Positions 7,966 to 16,501 of a stretch of DNA of 64,000 bases are shown in pieces. How positions within the stretch are numbered: the first letter of the stretch is position 1; each line of letters begins with the position of its first letter. Position numbers and translations under genes: made by a program. The stretch spans positions 1-64,000 of the forward strand of contig NZ_BCRQ01000006.1 in the NCBI RefSeq assembly GCF_001552675.1, in the 5' to 3' direction. The notes below the pieces were generated by a model. That model saw only the letters and a program-made list of their open reading frames with translations. It was not told the origin of the DNA and made no database searches. This stretch comes from Alicyclobacillus sendaiensis NBRC 100866. GTDB taxonomy: Bacteria > Bacillota > Bacilli > Alicyclobacillales > Alicyclobacillaceae.

Positions 7966-10095
7966 TCACAGGAGGCGCGGGGGCGTGCGCGGGATCATCG
8001 ACTCCGCGAGCGCCTTCGCGGTCTCGTCCGCCGCGCCGCACGCTTCCAGGTAGAACTGCATCTGCGACGCTACCTTCGGTTCGCCAAGCTTCGGCTCGAC
8101 CTTCTGGTACTGCCCGTTGGGTGATAGGATCCACCGATTGACATTGTCCCGGAGCTGCACATCCAGGATGTGCTTCAGTCGCTGTTTCAGGTTGTCCTGC
8201 AGCACCGGAAACAGGATCTCGACGCGGCTGACCATGTTGCGCGTCATCCAGTCCGCGCTCGAGAGGTAGTACTCCTCCTCGCCGCCGTTCAGGAAGTAAT
8301 AGATGCGGCTGTGTTCCAGGAAGCGCCCGACGATGCTCGATACGCGGATGTGATCGCTCACGCCGGGGATGCCGGGGCGAAGGCAACAGATGCCGCGCAC
8401 CAGGAGATCGATCTCGACGCCGGATTGCGACGCCGCGAACAGGGCGAGAATGAGGTCCTTGTCGGTCAGCGCGTTCATCTTGGCGATGATCCGAGCGGGC
8501 CGCCCGGCGCGGGCGTGATCGATCTCCCGTTGGATGAGCTTGAGAAACGCATCCTTCAGGCCGTGCGGGGCCGTTGCGATGCGCCGCCACGCGGGCGGAT
8601 CGGCAAAACCTGTAAGGTGGTTGAAAAAGAGCGATGCATCTTCCCCGAACTCTTCGCGCGCGGTGAACATGCCGAGGTCCGTGTACAGGCGCGCGGTGTT
8701 GTCGTTGTAATTGCCGGTGCTGAGGTGGACGTACCGGACAATGCGCTCACCTTCGCGCCGGACGACCAACGCAATCTTGCTGTGGGTCTTGAGTCCCACG
8801 AGGCCGTAGATCACGTGGCAGCCGGCCTCCTCGAGTTTCTTCGCCCAGACGATGTTGTTCTCCTCGTCAAACCTCGCCTTGAGCTCCACCAGCACGGTGA
8901 CTTGCTTGCCATTTTCGGCCGCCCGCGCGAGCGCCAGCACGATGGGCGAATTGCCGCTCACGCGATACAGCGTCTGTTTGATGGCGAGGACTTGTGGATC
9001 GTTCGCGGCCAGGTGGATGAAGTGAACGACGGGATCGAACGATTCGTAGGGGTGAAACAGCAGGATGTCCCGCTTGGCGATGGCCTCGAACAAGCCGGTT
9101 TCCCCGATGAAGTCCGGCGGCACCTGCGGCGAGATGGGCGGGAAGCGGAGGTGGGGGTATTCAGGCATCGCCGAAAAGCGCATGAGAAACGTGAGATCCA
9201 ATGGCCCGTCGATGCCGTAGATGTCCTCCGCCTCGAGTTCAAGCCAATCGCGCAGGGTTTCGACGAGCTCGGACGACATGGAACTCTCGACTTCAAGCCG
9301 TACCGCGGCCCCACGGTTCCGCTTCTTGACCTCACGTTCGATCTCCTCGAGCAGATCTTCCGCACTCTCTTCGTCCACCGTGATGTCCGCGTTGCGCGTG
9401 ATACGGAAACAGGCATGCTCAAGCACGGTATGGCCCGGAAACAGTGTGTCGATGAACATCTCGATCACGGCCTCAAGCAGCACGAACACGCGCTTGCGCC
9501 CGCCTGTGGGCAACTCCAAGTATCGCGGAAGGACGCTCGGCACTTGAACGACGGCGAACAGCGGAGACTCGTGAGGCAATCGAACGGCGACGGGTTCCAA
9601 GAGGACCGCGATGTTGAGCGACCGATTCGCGAGAAGCGGAAACGGGTGACTTGCGTCGACTGCAAGGGGCGTCAGGACAGGGAAAATATGGTGATGATAG
9701 TATTCTTCAAGATGCGCGCGTTGCGCGTGCGTCAGCTGGTTCGGTTGGACAAAGTCAATGCCTTCCTTTCGTAGCGCAGGGAGCAGCGTTTTGTTCCACA
9801 GGCGATACAGGTGAGTCACGTGGACGTGGGCGCGGTTGGCCACTTCGGCCAGTTGTTGCGCGGCGGTCATGCCGGTTTTATTATCAGGGCGTCCCACGCC
9901 GAGCTTGAGCTGGTCCTTGAGACCGGCGACGCGCACCATGAAGAATTCGTCCAAGTTGGACGCGCAAATGGCGAGAAACCGAAGCCGCTCGAACAGCGGA
10001 TTGTCACCGCGGGCGGCCTCGTGCGCAACGCGCTCGTTAAAGAGCAGCCAGCTCACTTCTCGATTGATGAAATGGGTATGGTGGTCCAAGTTCAT
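7966..10095 (-). CDS. ppk1: Polyphosphate kinase 1
   Basis: Reversibly polymerises the gamma phosphate of ATP into inorganic polyphosphate at the membrane. The four-domain PPK1 architecture is complete in 709 residues: an N-terminal domain starting at HFINREVSWLLFNERV, the head domain (DEFFMVRVAGLKDQ), and the two phospholipase-D-like catalytic domains. These hold GLKTHSKIALV (the autophosphorylated histidine), STGNYNDNTARLYTD and SSADWMTRNM. The open frame extends to 10227, but that would read through the terminator of the previous operon. I therefore place the start at the ATG at 10095, with GAGGATG nine bases upstream. No ppx is adjacent. Confidence 0.95.
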   Translation of the reverse strand: MNLDHHTHFINREVSWLLFNERVAHEAARGDNPLFERLRFLAICASNLDEFFMVRVAGLKDQLKLGVGRPDNKTGMTAAQQLAEVANRAHVHVTHLYRLWNKTLLPALRKEGIDFVQPNQLTHAQRAHLEEYYHHHIFPVLTPLAVDASHPFPLLANRSLNIAVLLEPVAVRLPHESPLFAVVQVPSVLPRYLELPTGGRKRVFVLLEAVIEMFIDTLFPGHTVLEHACFRITRNADITVDEESAEDLLEEIEREVKKRNRGAAVRLEVESSMSSELVETLRDWLELEAEDIYGIDGPLDLTFLMRFSAMPEYPHLRFPPISPQVPPDFIGETGLFEAIAKRDILLFHPYESFDPVVHFIHLAANDPQVLAIKQTLYRVSGNSPIVLALARAAENGKQVTVLVELKARFDEENNIVWAKKLEEAGCHVIYGLVGLKTHSKIALVVRREGERIVRYVHLSTGNYNDNTARLYTDLGMFTAREEFGEDASLFFNHLTGFADPPAWRRIATAPHGLKDAFLKLIQREIDHARAGRPARIIAKMNALTDKDLILALFAASQSGVEIDLLVRGICCLRPGIPGVSDHIRVSSIVGRFLEHSRIYYFLNGGEEEYYLSSADWMTRNMVSRVEILFPVLQDNLKQRLKHILDVQLRDNVNRWILSPNGQYQKVEPKLGEPKVASQMQFYLEACGAADETAKALAESMIPRTPPRLL

Positions 10096-10194
10096 GGTGG
10101 TCCCCATCCTCGTGGGCATGGTGTGGGTTGGTCCGAAAGTTGGCTGTGGATGTATTGTGAGGGCAAACGCGGAGGAAATGCAATGGGGAAAATG

Positions 10195-10219
10195 AAAAAG
10201 CACGCCCGGAGGGGCGTGC
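10195..10219 (-). terminator. Terminator of the HD-GYP/peptide operon
   Basis: On the minus strand GCACGCCC (10219-10212) pairs with GGGCGTGC (10207-10200) around a 4-base loop and is followed by TTTTT (10199-10195). It begins eight bases after the small peptide stop codon and rules out a ppk start upstream of it. Confidence 0.88.
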
Positions 10220-10227
10220 GCTGCCAT

Positions 10228-10371
10228 TTACGACACAGGCCACGGATCTTGCACCGCAACGTTTGAGGTAACTCCAGAGTGGGTGACGCTTGCGCTTGCA
10301 GCCGCAGGCGAGGCAACGAAAAGCGCTCCCATAGCCATAGCGGTCATCAAGAGTTTCTTCAATCTCCTCAC
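10228..10371 (-). CDS. 47-residue secreted peptide downstream of the HD-GYP gene
   Basis: This reading frame starts with GTG and is too short for common gene finding, but the signals are strong. AGGAGG (10385-10380) overlaps the HD-GYP stop codon and stands 8 bases before the GTG. The frame ends in TAA, and a terminator follows eight bases later. The product has a textbook signal peptide: basic RRLKK (residues 2-6), a hydrophobic core to about residue 20, and an Ala/Ser cleavage region (PAAASAS, 22-28). The exported remainder is only about 20 residues and ends in VAVQDPWPVS. No cysteine is present. The arrangement resembles Rap-Phr pairs, in which an exported prepeptide follows the gene of its receptor. 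A role as a signal or processed peptide is inference. It could also be a small envelope peptide. Confidence 0.72.
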   Translation of the reverse strand: MRRLKKLLMTAMAMGALFVASPAAASASVTHSGVTSNVAVQDPWPVS

Positions 10372-10383
10372 GAGTCGTTCCTC

Positions 10384-11391
10384 CTAATCTTTCTCGAAGA
10401 TATCTACGACCTTTAAAAACGCGTCTACGACGCGTGGGTCGTACAACTTACCTCGAAGAGCACGGATTTCATCAATGGCCTCTCGCTTGGACTTCGGATG
10501 CTGATAGGGTCGGTGAGAGGTCATCGCGTCGTAACTGTCCACGACAGCAACGATTGCAGCAGGCAGACTGATTTGGTCTCCTCTGAGGCCGTAAGGATAT
10601 CCACTACCGTCATATCGTTCATGATGTTGCTCTGCGACTACGCTTCCCACGTGCAAGAACGGATGCTCCGGGGAGTTCATCATGTCGCGTCCGTAGATTG
10701 TATGCATCTTCATAATATCAAATTCTTCAGGCGTAAGTCTACCAGGCTTCCTAAGAATTTCGTCTGGTATACGAGTCTTTCCAATGTCATGAAACAGGGC
10801 CCCGCAACTGAGAGACAGTAATTCCCTTGCCGGTAGGTTCAATTCGCATCCTATGAGAACTGAGTACTTCCTGATTCTTTCGCAATGAGATGCGGTATCC
10901 CCATCTTTTTCTGCAATTTCGGTGGCAAGCTGATGAAAGTGGTCCACCCAATGTTTATACGATTCAAATATGCTCGTAGACGTGATGTAGAGAAATTCAA
11001 CGTCGTTCATTGCGATGATACATACAGGCTCCCGCACTGGAGCCATGTGGACGAGCGATCCAGGCTGGAGATATTCGGTACGCGTATTCCATGTTACCCG
11101 GAGAGTGCCCTTGGTAAGCAGTATGGCTTCAAAATAATCTTGATTTGTAGGCGGATTAAACCCCATCAACCCATAACGCTTCAATTCGTGGCGAATGAGT
11201 TCCACGCCATCGTACGACCCAAGCAGCGTGATGGTCATGTTGTCCGTACTCGCGCTGTCCAAGCCTTCGCCGTCTCGCATGATTCGGAGCCACGGTGTGA
11301 GCCCTTGGTTCTCGAAGTTCAACGTTTGCACCCGCTTTGCGACAGATGTAATGGTCCTGCGACCACGACAATTGTAGACAACGTGCGACAT
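10384..11391 (-). CDS. HD-GYP cyclic-dinucleotide phosphodiesterase with N-terminal sensor
   Basis: A 335-residue soluble protein. Residues about 155-335 are an HD-GYP domain, which hydrolyses cyclic di-GMP (or related dinucleotides) with a metal pair. The HDIGK motif is at 201-205, HHERYDGSGYP at 256-266 and DSYDAMTSHRPY at 285-296, so all catalytic elements are intact. Residues about 50-140 look like a cupin or jelly-roll sensor (ILLTKGTLRVTWN, LQPGSLVHMAPV), with no membrane segment. The start at 11391 lacks a clear ribosome site. In-frame GTG (codon 21) and ATG (codon 38) are alternatives, so the N-terminus is uncertain. The small secreted peptide gene follows with an overlapping ribosome site. 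Confidence 0.88.
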   Translation of the reverse strand: MSHVVYNCRGRRTITSVAKRVQTLNFENQGLTPWLRIMRDGEGLDSASTDNMTITLLGSYDGVELIRHELKRYGLMGFNPPTNQDYFEAILLTKGTLRVTWNTRTEYLQPGSLVHMAPVREPVCIIAMNDVEFLYITSTSIFESYKHWVDHFHQLATEIAEKDGDTASHCERIRKYSVLIGCELNLPARELLSLSCGALFHDIGKTRIPDEILRKPGRLTPEEFDIMKMHTIYGRDMMNSPEHPFLHVGSVVAEQHHERYDGSGYPYGLRGDQISLPAAIVAVVDSYDAMTSHRPYQHPKSKREAIDEIRALRGKLYDPRVVDAFLKVVDIFEKD

Positions 11392-11485
11392 CTCAAGCTT
11401 AAGGACGAGCTCGCCATTTCGTCAATAAGACGAACCGGCGAAGACTTGGCGTCTTTCAGTTTCTCATGTGGCGAGCGCGAGCACG

Positions 11486-11833
11486 TCAGGTGTACTCGCG
11501 CGACGACAGGAACGCGACCTCGACGAGAATCAGCAGGAGGTCAAACACGCCGTACATCGTCGAAAACCAAAGCTGCGTTCCCCCGTTGCCGAGGCCAATG
11601 ATGAACAAGCTCACGACCGCAATGAGCACGATGAGCGCAACATGCACGGTCTGCGTGAAGCCGCTTGTGGTCCGCATGCGATAGACGAGAAGGAGGATGG
11701 TCAGTAGCGCCACGACCGTCAAGACCATGCCCGGATGGGTTGACAGATGGACCATCAAGGCCGTAATGATGATAGCGGCCATCAGAATATAGATAATCGC
11801 GAACGAACCAGCGGTAAACGGCTTCTTCATCAT
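11486..11833 (-). CDS. Small four-helix membrane protein, unknown
   Basis: A 115-residue integral membrane protein with four predicted segments: about residues 10-30 (FAIIYILMAAIIITALMV), 36-52, 64-83 (VALIVLIAVVSLFIIGLG) and 88-108. There are few charged residues in the loops and a basic YRMR between segments 2 and 3. I do not recognise a family. GGAGGG lies seven bases before the ATG. A -10-like TATACT (plus 11886-11891) lies about 50 bases upstream. The space between this gene and the HD-GYP gene has only a weak hairpin, so read-through into the HD-GYP gene is possible. Confidence 0.65.
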   Translation of the reverse strand: MMKKPFTAGSFAIIYILMAAIIITALMVHLSTHPGMVLTVVALLTILLLVYRMRTTSGFTQTVHVALIVLIAVVSLFIIGLGNGGTQLWFSTMYGVFDLLLILVEVAFLSSREYT

Positions 11834-11988
11834 GTGTTATCCCTCCCCTAGGGCTTCCCGTTCGTGATCGACCGTACTTAGCCTAAGTATAGCCAAGATT
11901 TGCTCCACGGAGACAAGCTTTTTCTCATTTGCCTACCGCATGGCCTCAAAGGTTCGCGAGGTATACCGCAAGCGAGATATGCCGCACG

Positions 11989-12018
11989 AAAAAGCGGCAA
12001 CGGTTGTTCCGTTGCCGC
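11989..12018 (-). terminator. Terminator of the NCS1 permease gene
   Basis: A 10-bp perfect stem (12018-12009 with 12003-11994) and a 5-base loop are followed on the minus strand by a TTTTT run (11993-11989). It starts 16 bases after the permease stop. Confidence 0.9.
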
Positions 12019-12034
12019 CTGCAGTGCCTTCTTG

Positions 12035-13702
12035 TCAGTGGACGTGCCCGGCCTTGCAGAGATCGTGGCACTTGCTTTCAAGGCTGCAGCAGAGTGAGCA
12101 AATGGGCGCCTTGTGGAATGGGCAATAGAGCATATCCATTTTCTCGTACTCAAAGCCGCAAGAAGCGCAGGTGAATTCGGTCGGTAACTCGGAGTGGCGG
12201 TGCGCCTCATGGTGCCGATCCGACTTCTCAAATGTGTTCTCCCGAGCAATGTAGTACTTGCCGCGCGTGACGATGGCAATCACGGGGGCCAGCACGAACG
12301 CCAGCACCAAGGAAAGGAAGGGCGAGTAGGCCTGAAGCACCGGCCCGAAAGCCCCGAAGAATGCGGCGATGGACAGCCCTGCCGCAATGATCATCGAGCC
12401 AAAGCCCACGGGGTTGAAGTTGTACAGATGGCCCCGCTTGAACTCGATGTACGAGGGGCTGATTTTGAGCAGCCCTTTGTTGATGACGAGATCGGACACC
12501 ACCGCGCCAATCCACGCGACGGCGAGGTTCGAGTAGAATCCGAGCACGGTGTTCAAGAACCCGAAAACGCCGGCCTCCATCAAGCCGAGGGCGATCCCGA
12601 CGTTCAAAAACAGCCACACCACGCGCCCTGGATGGGTGTGAAAGATGCGCGAGAAGAAATTCGACCACGACAGCGAGCCGGAGTACGCGTTGGTCACGTT
12701 GATCTTGATCTGCGAGAGAAGGACAAAGAAGGTTGCGAGCGCAAGCGCCGCATAGCTGCTGCCCAACACGGTGTGGAACGCCTGCGTGTACATATTGATG
12801 GGTTCGTCCGCGGCCTTCGTCCCCATGGTCGGTGCAATCCACGAGGCCAAGAGGGAACCACCGAGTTGCTTGATGGCTCCGAGAATCACCCATCCCGGCC
12901 CTGCCAACATGACGGCCCACCACCACTTGCGGCGGTTCTGCGGCGTCAGGTTGGGCATGAAACGGAGATAGTCGACCTGTTCGCCGATTTGCGCGATGAG
13001 GGACAGGGTGACGCCCGCCGCGAGCCCGAACTCGATGGCATTGAAGTGGCTGCCCGAAGCGGACGCGCCGCCAAAATGCGTCCACTGGCTGAAAGCCTGC
13101 GGGTCTCGGAGGGCAATAGCGATGAACGGGCCGAGCATGAGCACCAGCCAGATGGGTTGCGTGACGACCTGCAGCTTCGAGAGAGCCGTCATGCCGAACA
13201 TCACGAGCGGAATGATGACCAAGGAACAGATCAAGTAACCAATAGGCAACGGGATGTGGAAAAATTCCTCGAGTGCCTGGGCCATGACGGACCCTTCGAG
13301 TGAGAAGTAGATAAACGTGAACGACGCGTACACCAGGGACGTCAGCGTGGACCCATAATAGCCAAACCCAGCTCCTCGTGTGAGAAGGTCCATATCGATG
13401 TTGTACTTCGCGGAATAGTACGCAATCGGGATACCTGTAAGAAAGATGATCGCGGCGACCACCAGGATGGAGGTCACGGCGTTCGCGAATCCGTACGCCA
13501 GGACGACAGAACCGCCGATGGCGAAGTCGGCCATGTAGGCGATCCCGCCAAGCGCCGAGTTCATGACCGTCCACTCGCTCCACCGGCGAAACGACTTGGG
13601 AGCATACCGCAGCGCGTAGTCCTCGAGGACGGGATTTTGCACCCAGCGATTGAAGGTGCGCTTGGGCGTGGGTCGCCCGCGTTCAGGTTGCAGGACGGAC
13701 AT
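12035..13702 (-). CDS. NCS1-family permease with cysteine-rich C-terminal tail
   Basis: A 555-residue membrane transporter of the nucleobase:cation symporter-1 family with about 12 segments. Family features include the N-terminal RWSEWTVMNSALGGIAYMADF, the segment with GAGFGYYGST, and the EQVDYLRFMP loop typical of this subgroup. The last 45 residues carry nine cysteines plus histidines (CASCGFEY, YCPFHKAPICSLCC, CHDLC), an arrangement suited to binding one or two zinc ions or an iron-sulfur cluster. Such a tail is not part of the normal NCS1 fold. The gene is divergent from fmdA-fmdB-amiE, so an amide, urea-like or nucleobase nitrogen source is the likely substrate. GGAGGGG precedes the ATG. 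Confidence 0.85.
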   Translation of the reverse strand: MSVLQPERGRPTPKRTFNRWVQNPVLEDYALRYAPKSFRRWSEWTVMNSALGGIAYMADFAIGGSVVLAYGFANAVTSILVVAAIIFLTGIPIAYYSAKYNIDMDLLTRGAGFGYYGSTLTSLVYASFTFIYFSLEGSVMAQALEEFFHIPLPIGYLICSLVIIPLVMFGMTALSKLQVVTQPIWLVLMLGPFIAIALRDPQAFSQWTHFGGASASGSHFNAIEFGLAAGVTLSLIAQIGEQVDYLRFMPNLTPQNRRKWWWAVMLAGPGWVILGAIKQLGGSLLASWIAPTMGTKAADEPINMYTQAFHTVLGSSYAALALATFFVLLSQIKINVTNAYSGSLSWSNFFSRIFHTHPGRVVWLFLNVGIALGLMEAGVFGFLNTVLGFYSNLAVAWIGAVVSDLVINKGLLKISPSYIEFKRGHLYNFNPVGFGSMIIAAGLSIAAFFGAFGPVLQAYSPFLSLVLAFVLAPVIAIVTRGKYYIARENTFEKSDRHHEAHRHSELPTEFTCASCGFEYEKMDMLYCPFHKAPICSLCCSLESKCHDLCKAGHVH

Positions 13703-13852
13703 CGAAACCCCTCCAAACTCCTCTGAAAATCAAAATTGTCTGTGTTTTGAACCGTACCACGCCTCCGCCCGCGCGAGCAACCTCTTTTGTCATACAAACT
13801 TACGCACTGCATGAAGTAACCGTTATCATTTTGGCGTGTTAAGAAATATACA

Positions 13853-13883
13853 TTGACATAAGCTGTGTTCCGCACGCGATAAT
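13853..13883 (+). promoter_or_regulatory. Probable promoter of the formamidase operon
   Basis: A perfect -35 TTGACA (13853-13858) and GATAAT (13878-13883) are separated by 19 bp, somewhat long. This gives a short leader before the TTG start at 13923. The 13703-13852 part of the divergent spacer is AT-rich and should also hold the permease promoter, which I could not define. Confidence 0.5.
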
Positions 13884-13922
13884 GAGGCTGTTCCTTCACA
13901 CTGAAGCGAGGTGAATGTTAGG

Positions 13923-15104
13923 TTGTCGAACGTCTTGTTTCGCGTCGACTTGACCAAGCCGATGGATCAGCAGGAGATCCCGGGGCACAACCGATGGCAC
14001 CCTGACATCCCTGCGGTCGTGAGTGTCAAACCCGGTGACGTGTTTCGCATCGAGATGAAGGACTGGACCGACGGTCAAATTCAAAACAACGACGACCCGT
14101 CCGACATCCGCGACGTGGACCTGTGCAGAGTGCATGTCCTGAGTGGGCCCATCTATGTCGATGGCGCCGAGCCAGGCGATCTGTTGGTGGTGGACTTGCT
14201 GGATATGGGGCCCTTGCCGGGCGCGGAGTGGGGATTTAACGGCATTTTTGCGCGGGAGAACGGCGGGGGATTTCTCGTCGACTACTTTCCAGAGGCGTGC
14301 AAGTCCATCTGGGAGTTTCAAGGGATTTACGCGGTGAGCCGCCACGTCCCGGGCGTCCGCATCCCGTCGTTGATTCACCCCGGTCTTATCGGCGTGGCCC
14401 CATCCGTGGAACTGCTGGACCGCTGGAACGCCCGCGAGCGAAAGCTTGTGGCAAAGGACCCAAATCGAGTACCTGTGCTCGCGAATCTTCCGGAACCCCG
14501 CAGTGCGGTGCTTGGCACGCTGCGCGGCGCCGAGTTCGATCGCGTCGCCAAGGAAGCCGCTCGCACCGTCCCGCCGCGCGAAAACGGCGGCAACTGCGAC
14601 ATCAAGAATCTGTCGAAAGGGAGCCGCATCTACTTCCCCGTGTTTGTCAAGGGCGCCAAGCTTTCCGTCGGCGATCTTCACTTCTGCCAAGGCGACGGAG
14701 AAATCACGTTTTGTGGCGCCATCGAGATGAGCGGTTGGATCGAGATGAGTGTCGACGTGATCAAAGGCGGGATGGCGAAATACGGGATTGTTCACAACCC
14801 GATCTTCGAGCCTGGGCCGATGGAGCCTAGGTTCTCGGAATATTTGGTGTTCGAAGGCGTGTCGGTGGATGAGCGGACGGGCGAGCAGCTGTACCTGGAC
14901 GCGCACGTGGCCTATCGGCGCGCGTGCCTGAACGCCATCGAATATCTGCAGCGGTTCGGCTACACCGCAGAGCAGGCCTACATGTTGCTCGGCGTGGCGC
15001 CCGTCGAAGGGCGCATCAGCGGCATCGTCGACGTGCCAAACGCCTGCTGCACGCTCGCCATCCCTACCGCCATCTTCGATCGCGACATTCGCCCGAAAGG
15101 ATGA
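13923..15104 (+). CDS. fmdA: Formamidase
   Basis: Cytoplasmic enzyme of the FmdA/AmdA acetamidase-formamidase family that hydrolyses formamide or acetamide to ammonia and the acid. It is unrelated to the nitrilase-type amidases. The 393-residue product shows the family opening SNVLFRVDLTKPMDQQEIPGH, the GAEWGFNGIF and ENGGNCDIKNL stretches, and FCQGDGEITFCGAIEMSG, all long conserved blocks. The frame is open to a GTG at 13911. I prefer the TTG at 13923 because GAGGTGA is eight bases upstream and family members begin at that point. It is the first gene of fmdA-fmdB-amiE; the gap to fmdB is seven bases. Confidence 0.93.
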   Translation: MSNVLFRVDLTKPMDQQEIPGHNRWHPDIPAVVSVKPGDVFRIEMKDWTDGQIQNNDDPSDIRDVDLCRVHVLSGPIYVDGAEPGDLLVVDLLDMGPLPGAEWGFNGIFARENGGGFLVDYFPEACKSIWEFQGIYAVSRHVPGVRIPSLIHPGLIGVAPSVELLDRWNARERKLVAKDPNRVPVLANLPEPRSAVLGTLRGAEFDRVAKEAARTVPPRENGGNCDIKNLSKGSRIYFPVFVKGAKLSVGDLHFCQGDGEITFCGAIEMSGWIEMSVDVIKGGMAKYGIVHNPIFEPGPMEPRFSEYLVFEGVSVDERTGEQLYLDAHVAYRRACLNAIEYLQRFGYTAEQAYMLLGVAPVEGRISGIVDVPNACCTLAIPTAIFDRDIRPKG

Positions 15105-15111
15105 GGCCAGG

Positions 15112-15411
15112 ATGCCAACCTACCGGTTTGCGTGCCCAACCTGCGGAACGTTCGATCGCGACCTCCCCATGAACGAAGCGAGCTCTGCCGTGCGCTGTCC
15201 CTATTGCGGGTTGATGGCGCTTCGCCAGTTCACACCCTTTTACGTGGGAGCCGCTTCATCGGCTCACCGCGGCGCGCGCCCGATGGGCGCGGGGAGCGAA
15301 CCCGTTTGCGTGGTTCGAGAGCGTGCGCCTTCGGACACCGTGCACCGGGGGCACCGGCACGCTCGAGCGAGCACAGGACGCCCCTGGCAGTTGGGACACG
15401 TGCACGGATGA
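15112..15411 (+). CDS. fmdB: FmdB-family zinc-ribbon protein
   Basis: A 99-residue protein whose first 42 residues form the FmdB zinc ribbon: [12 protein letters not shown] (CxxC at 8-11) and [10 protein letters not shown] (CxxC at 29-32). The remaining 55 residues are Arg/Gly/His-rich and probably disordered. FmdB was proposed as a regulator of formamidase in Methylophilus, but the biochemical role of the family is not settled. It could equally be a zinc chaperone or an assembly factor for FmdA. It lies between fmdA and amiE with an AGG-rich ribosome site overlapping the end of fmdA. Confidence 0.85.
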   Translation: MPTYRFACPTCGTFDRDLPMNEASSAVRCPYCGLMALRQFTPFYVGAASSAHRGARPMGAGSEPVCVVRERAPSDTVHRGHRHARASTGRPWQLGHVHG

Positions 15412-15442
15412 ATCGACGGGAATTTCAAGGAGGGCTGAATTC

Positions 15443-16486
15443 ATGCGGCATGGAGACATCGTGAGCAGTCGAGATACTGTCGGCATTGCGGTCGTGAACT
15501 ACAAGATGCCCAGACTTCACACGCGCGAAGAGGTGCTCGACAACGCCAGGAAGATCGGCGAGATGATTGGCGGATTGAAGCTCGGCTATCCGGGACTCGA
15601 TCTCGTCGTCTTCCCCGAATACAGCCTCCACGGCATCATGTACGACGAACAAGAGATGTTCGAGACGGCCGCTTCCATCCCCGGACCCGAGACCGACGTG
15701 CTGTGTGAAGCGTGTAGGGCACACGGTGTGTGGGGCGTGTTTTCTGTGACGGGGGAGCGCCACGAAGAACACCCGCGCAAGTGGCCGTACAACACCGCCA
15801 TTCTCGTGAACGATCGCGGCGAGATCGTGCAAAAGTACCGAAAGATCATGCCGTGGACGCCCGTGGAACCCTGGTATCCGGGGCATGAGACCTTCGTCTC
15901 TGACGGACCGAAGGGGCTCAAGATGAGTCTCATCATCTGCGACGACGGAAACTATCCCGAGATTTGGCGGGACTGTGCCATGAAGGGCGCTGAACTCATC
16001 GTGCGGCCTCAAGGCTACATGTATCCGGCCAAGGAGCAGCAGATCCTGATGGCCAAGGCTATGGCCTGGGCGAACAACTGTTACGTCGCGGTCGCGAACG
16101 CCACGGGGTTTGACGGTGTCTACAGTTATTTCGGTCACTCGGCCATCATCGGCTTCGACGGCCGGACGCTCGGAGAATGCGGGACGGAGGAGTACGGCGT
16201 CCAGTACGCGGAGATCTCCATCTCCCAGATTCGCGAGTTTCGGAGAACGGCACAGGCGCAAAACCACCTGTTTAAGCTCTTGCACCGCGGGTACACCGGT
16301 TATCTCCTTTCTGGGGACGGCGATCGCGGCGTGTCCGAGTGTCCGTTCGACTTCTACAAGACGTGGGTGACTGCGCCGGACGTTGCCCGGGCCAACGCCG
16401 AAGCGCTCACGCGTCCCTCGCTCGACACGGACGATTGTCCATATGCGCCTATCCGCGCGAAGACATCCGGCGTCGCGGTGGGGTGA
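15443..16486 (+). CDS. amiE: Aliphatic amidase
   Basis: Nitrilase-superfamily enzyme that hydrolyses short aliphatic amides (acetamide, propionamide, acrylamide) to acid and ammonia. With the ATG at 15443, preceded by AAGGAGG, the 347-residue product keeps the numbering of Pseudomonas AmiE exactly. The catalytic Glu59 (FPEY), Lys134 (KYRK) and Cys166 (IICDDGN) are all in place. The opening [20 protein letters not shown] and the block [14 protein letters not shown] are near-diagnostic of AmiE over the formamide-specific AmiF. It closes the fmdA-fmdB-amiE operon and converges on the binding-protein gene 15 bases away. Confidence 0.96.
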   Translation: MRHGDIVSSRDTVGIAVVNYKMPRLHTREEVLDNARKIGEMIGGLKLGYPGLDLVVFPEYSLHGIMYDEQEMFETAASIPGPETDVLCEACRAHGVWGVFSVTGERHEEHPRKWPYNTAILVNDRGEIVQKYRKIMPWTPVEPWYPGHETFVSDGPKGLKMSLIICDDGNYPEIWRDCAMKGAELIVRPQGYMYPAKEQQILMAKAMAWANNCYVAVANATGFDGVYSYFGHSAIIGFDGRTLGECGTEEYGVQYAEISISQIREFRRTAQAQNHLFKLLHRGYTGYLLSGDGDRGVSECPFDFYKTWVTAPDVARANAEALTRPSLDTDDCPYAPIRAKTSGVAVG

Positions 16487-16501
16487 TGTCATCCCCGTCA
16501 T

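Noticed and set aside
10096-10227. Longer N-terminus for polyphosphate kinase
   Set aside because: The extra 44 codons would cover the terminator of the preceding operon, have no ribosome site and are not part of the PPK1 fold.
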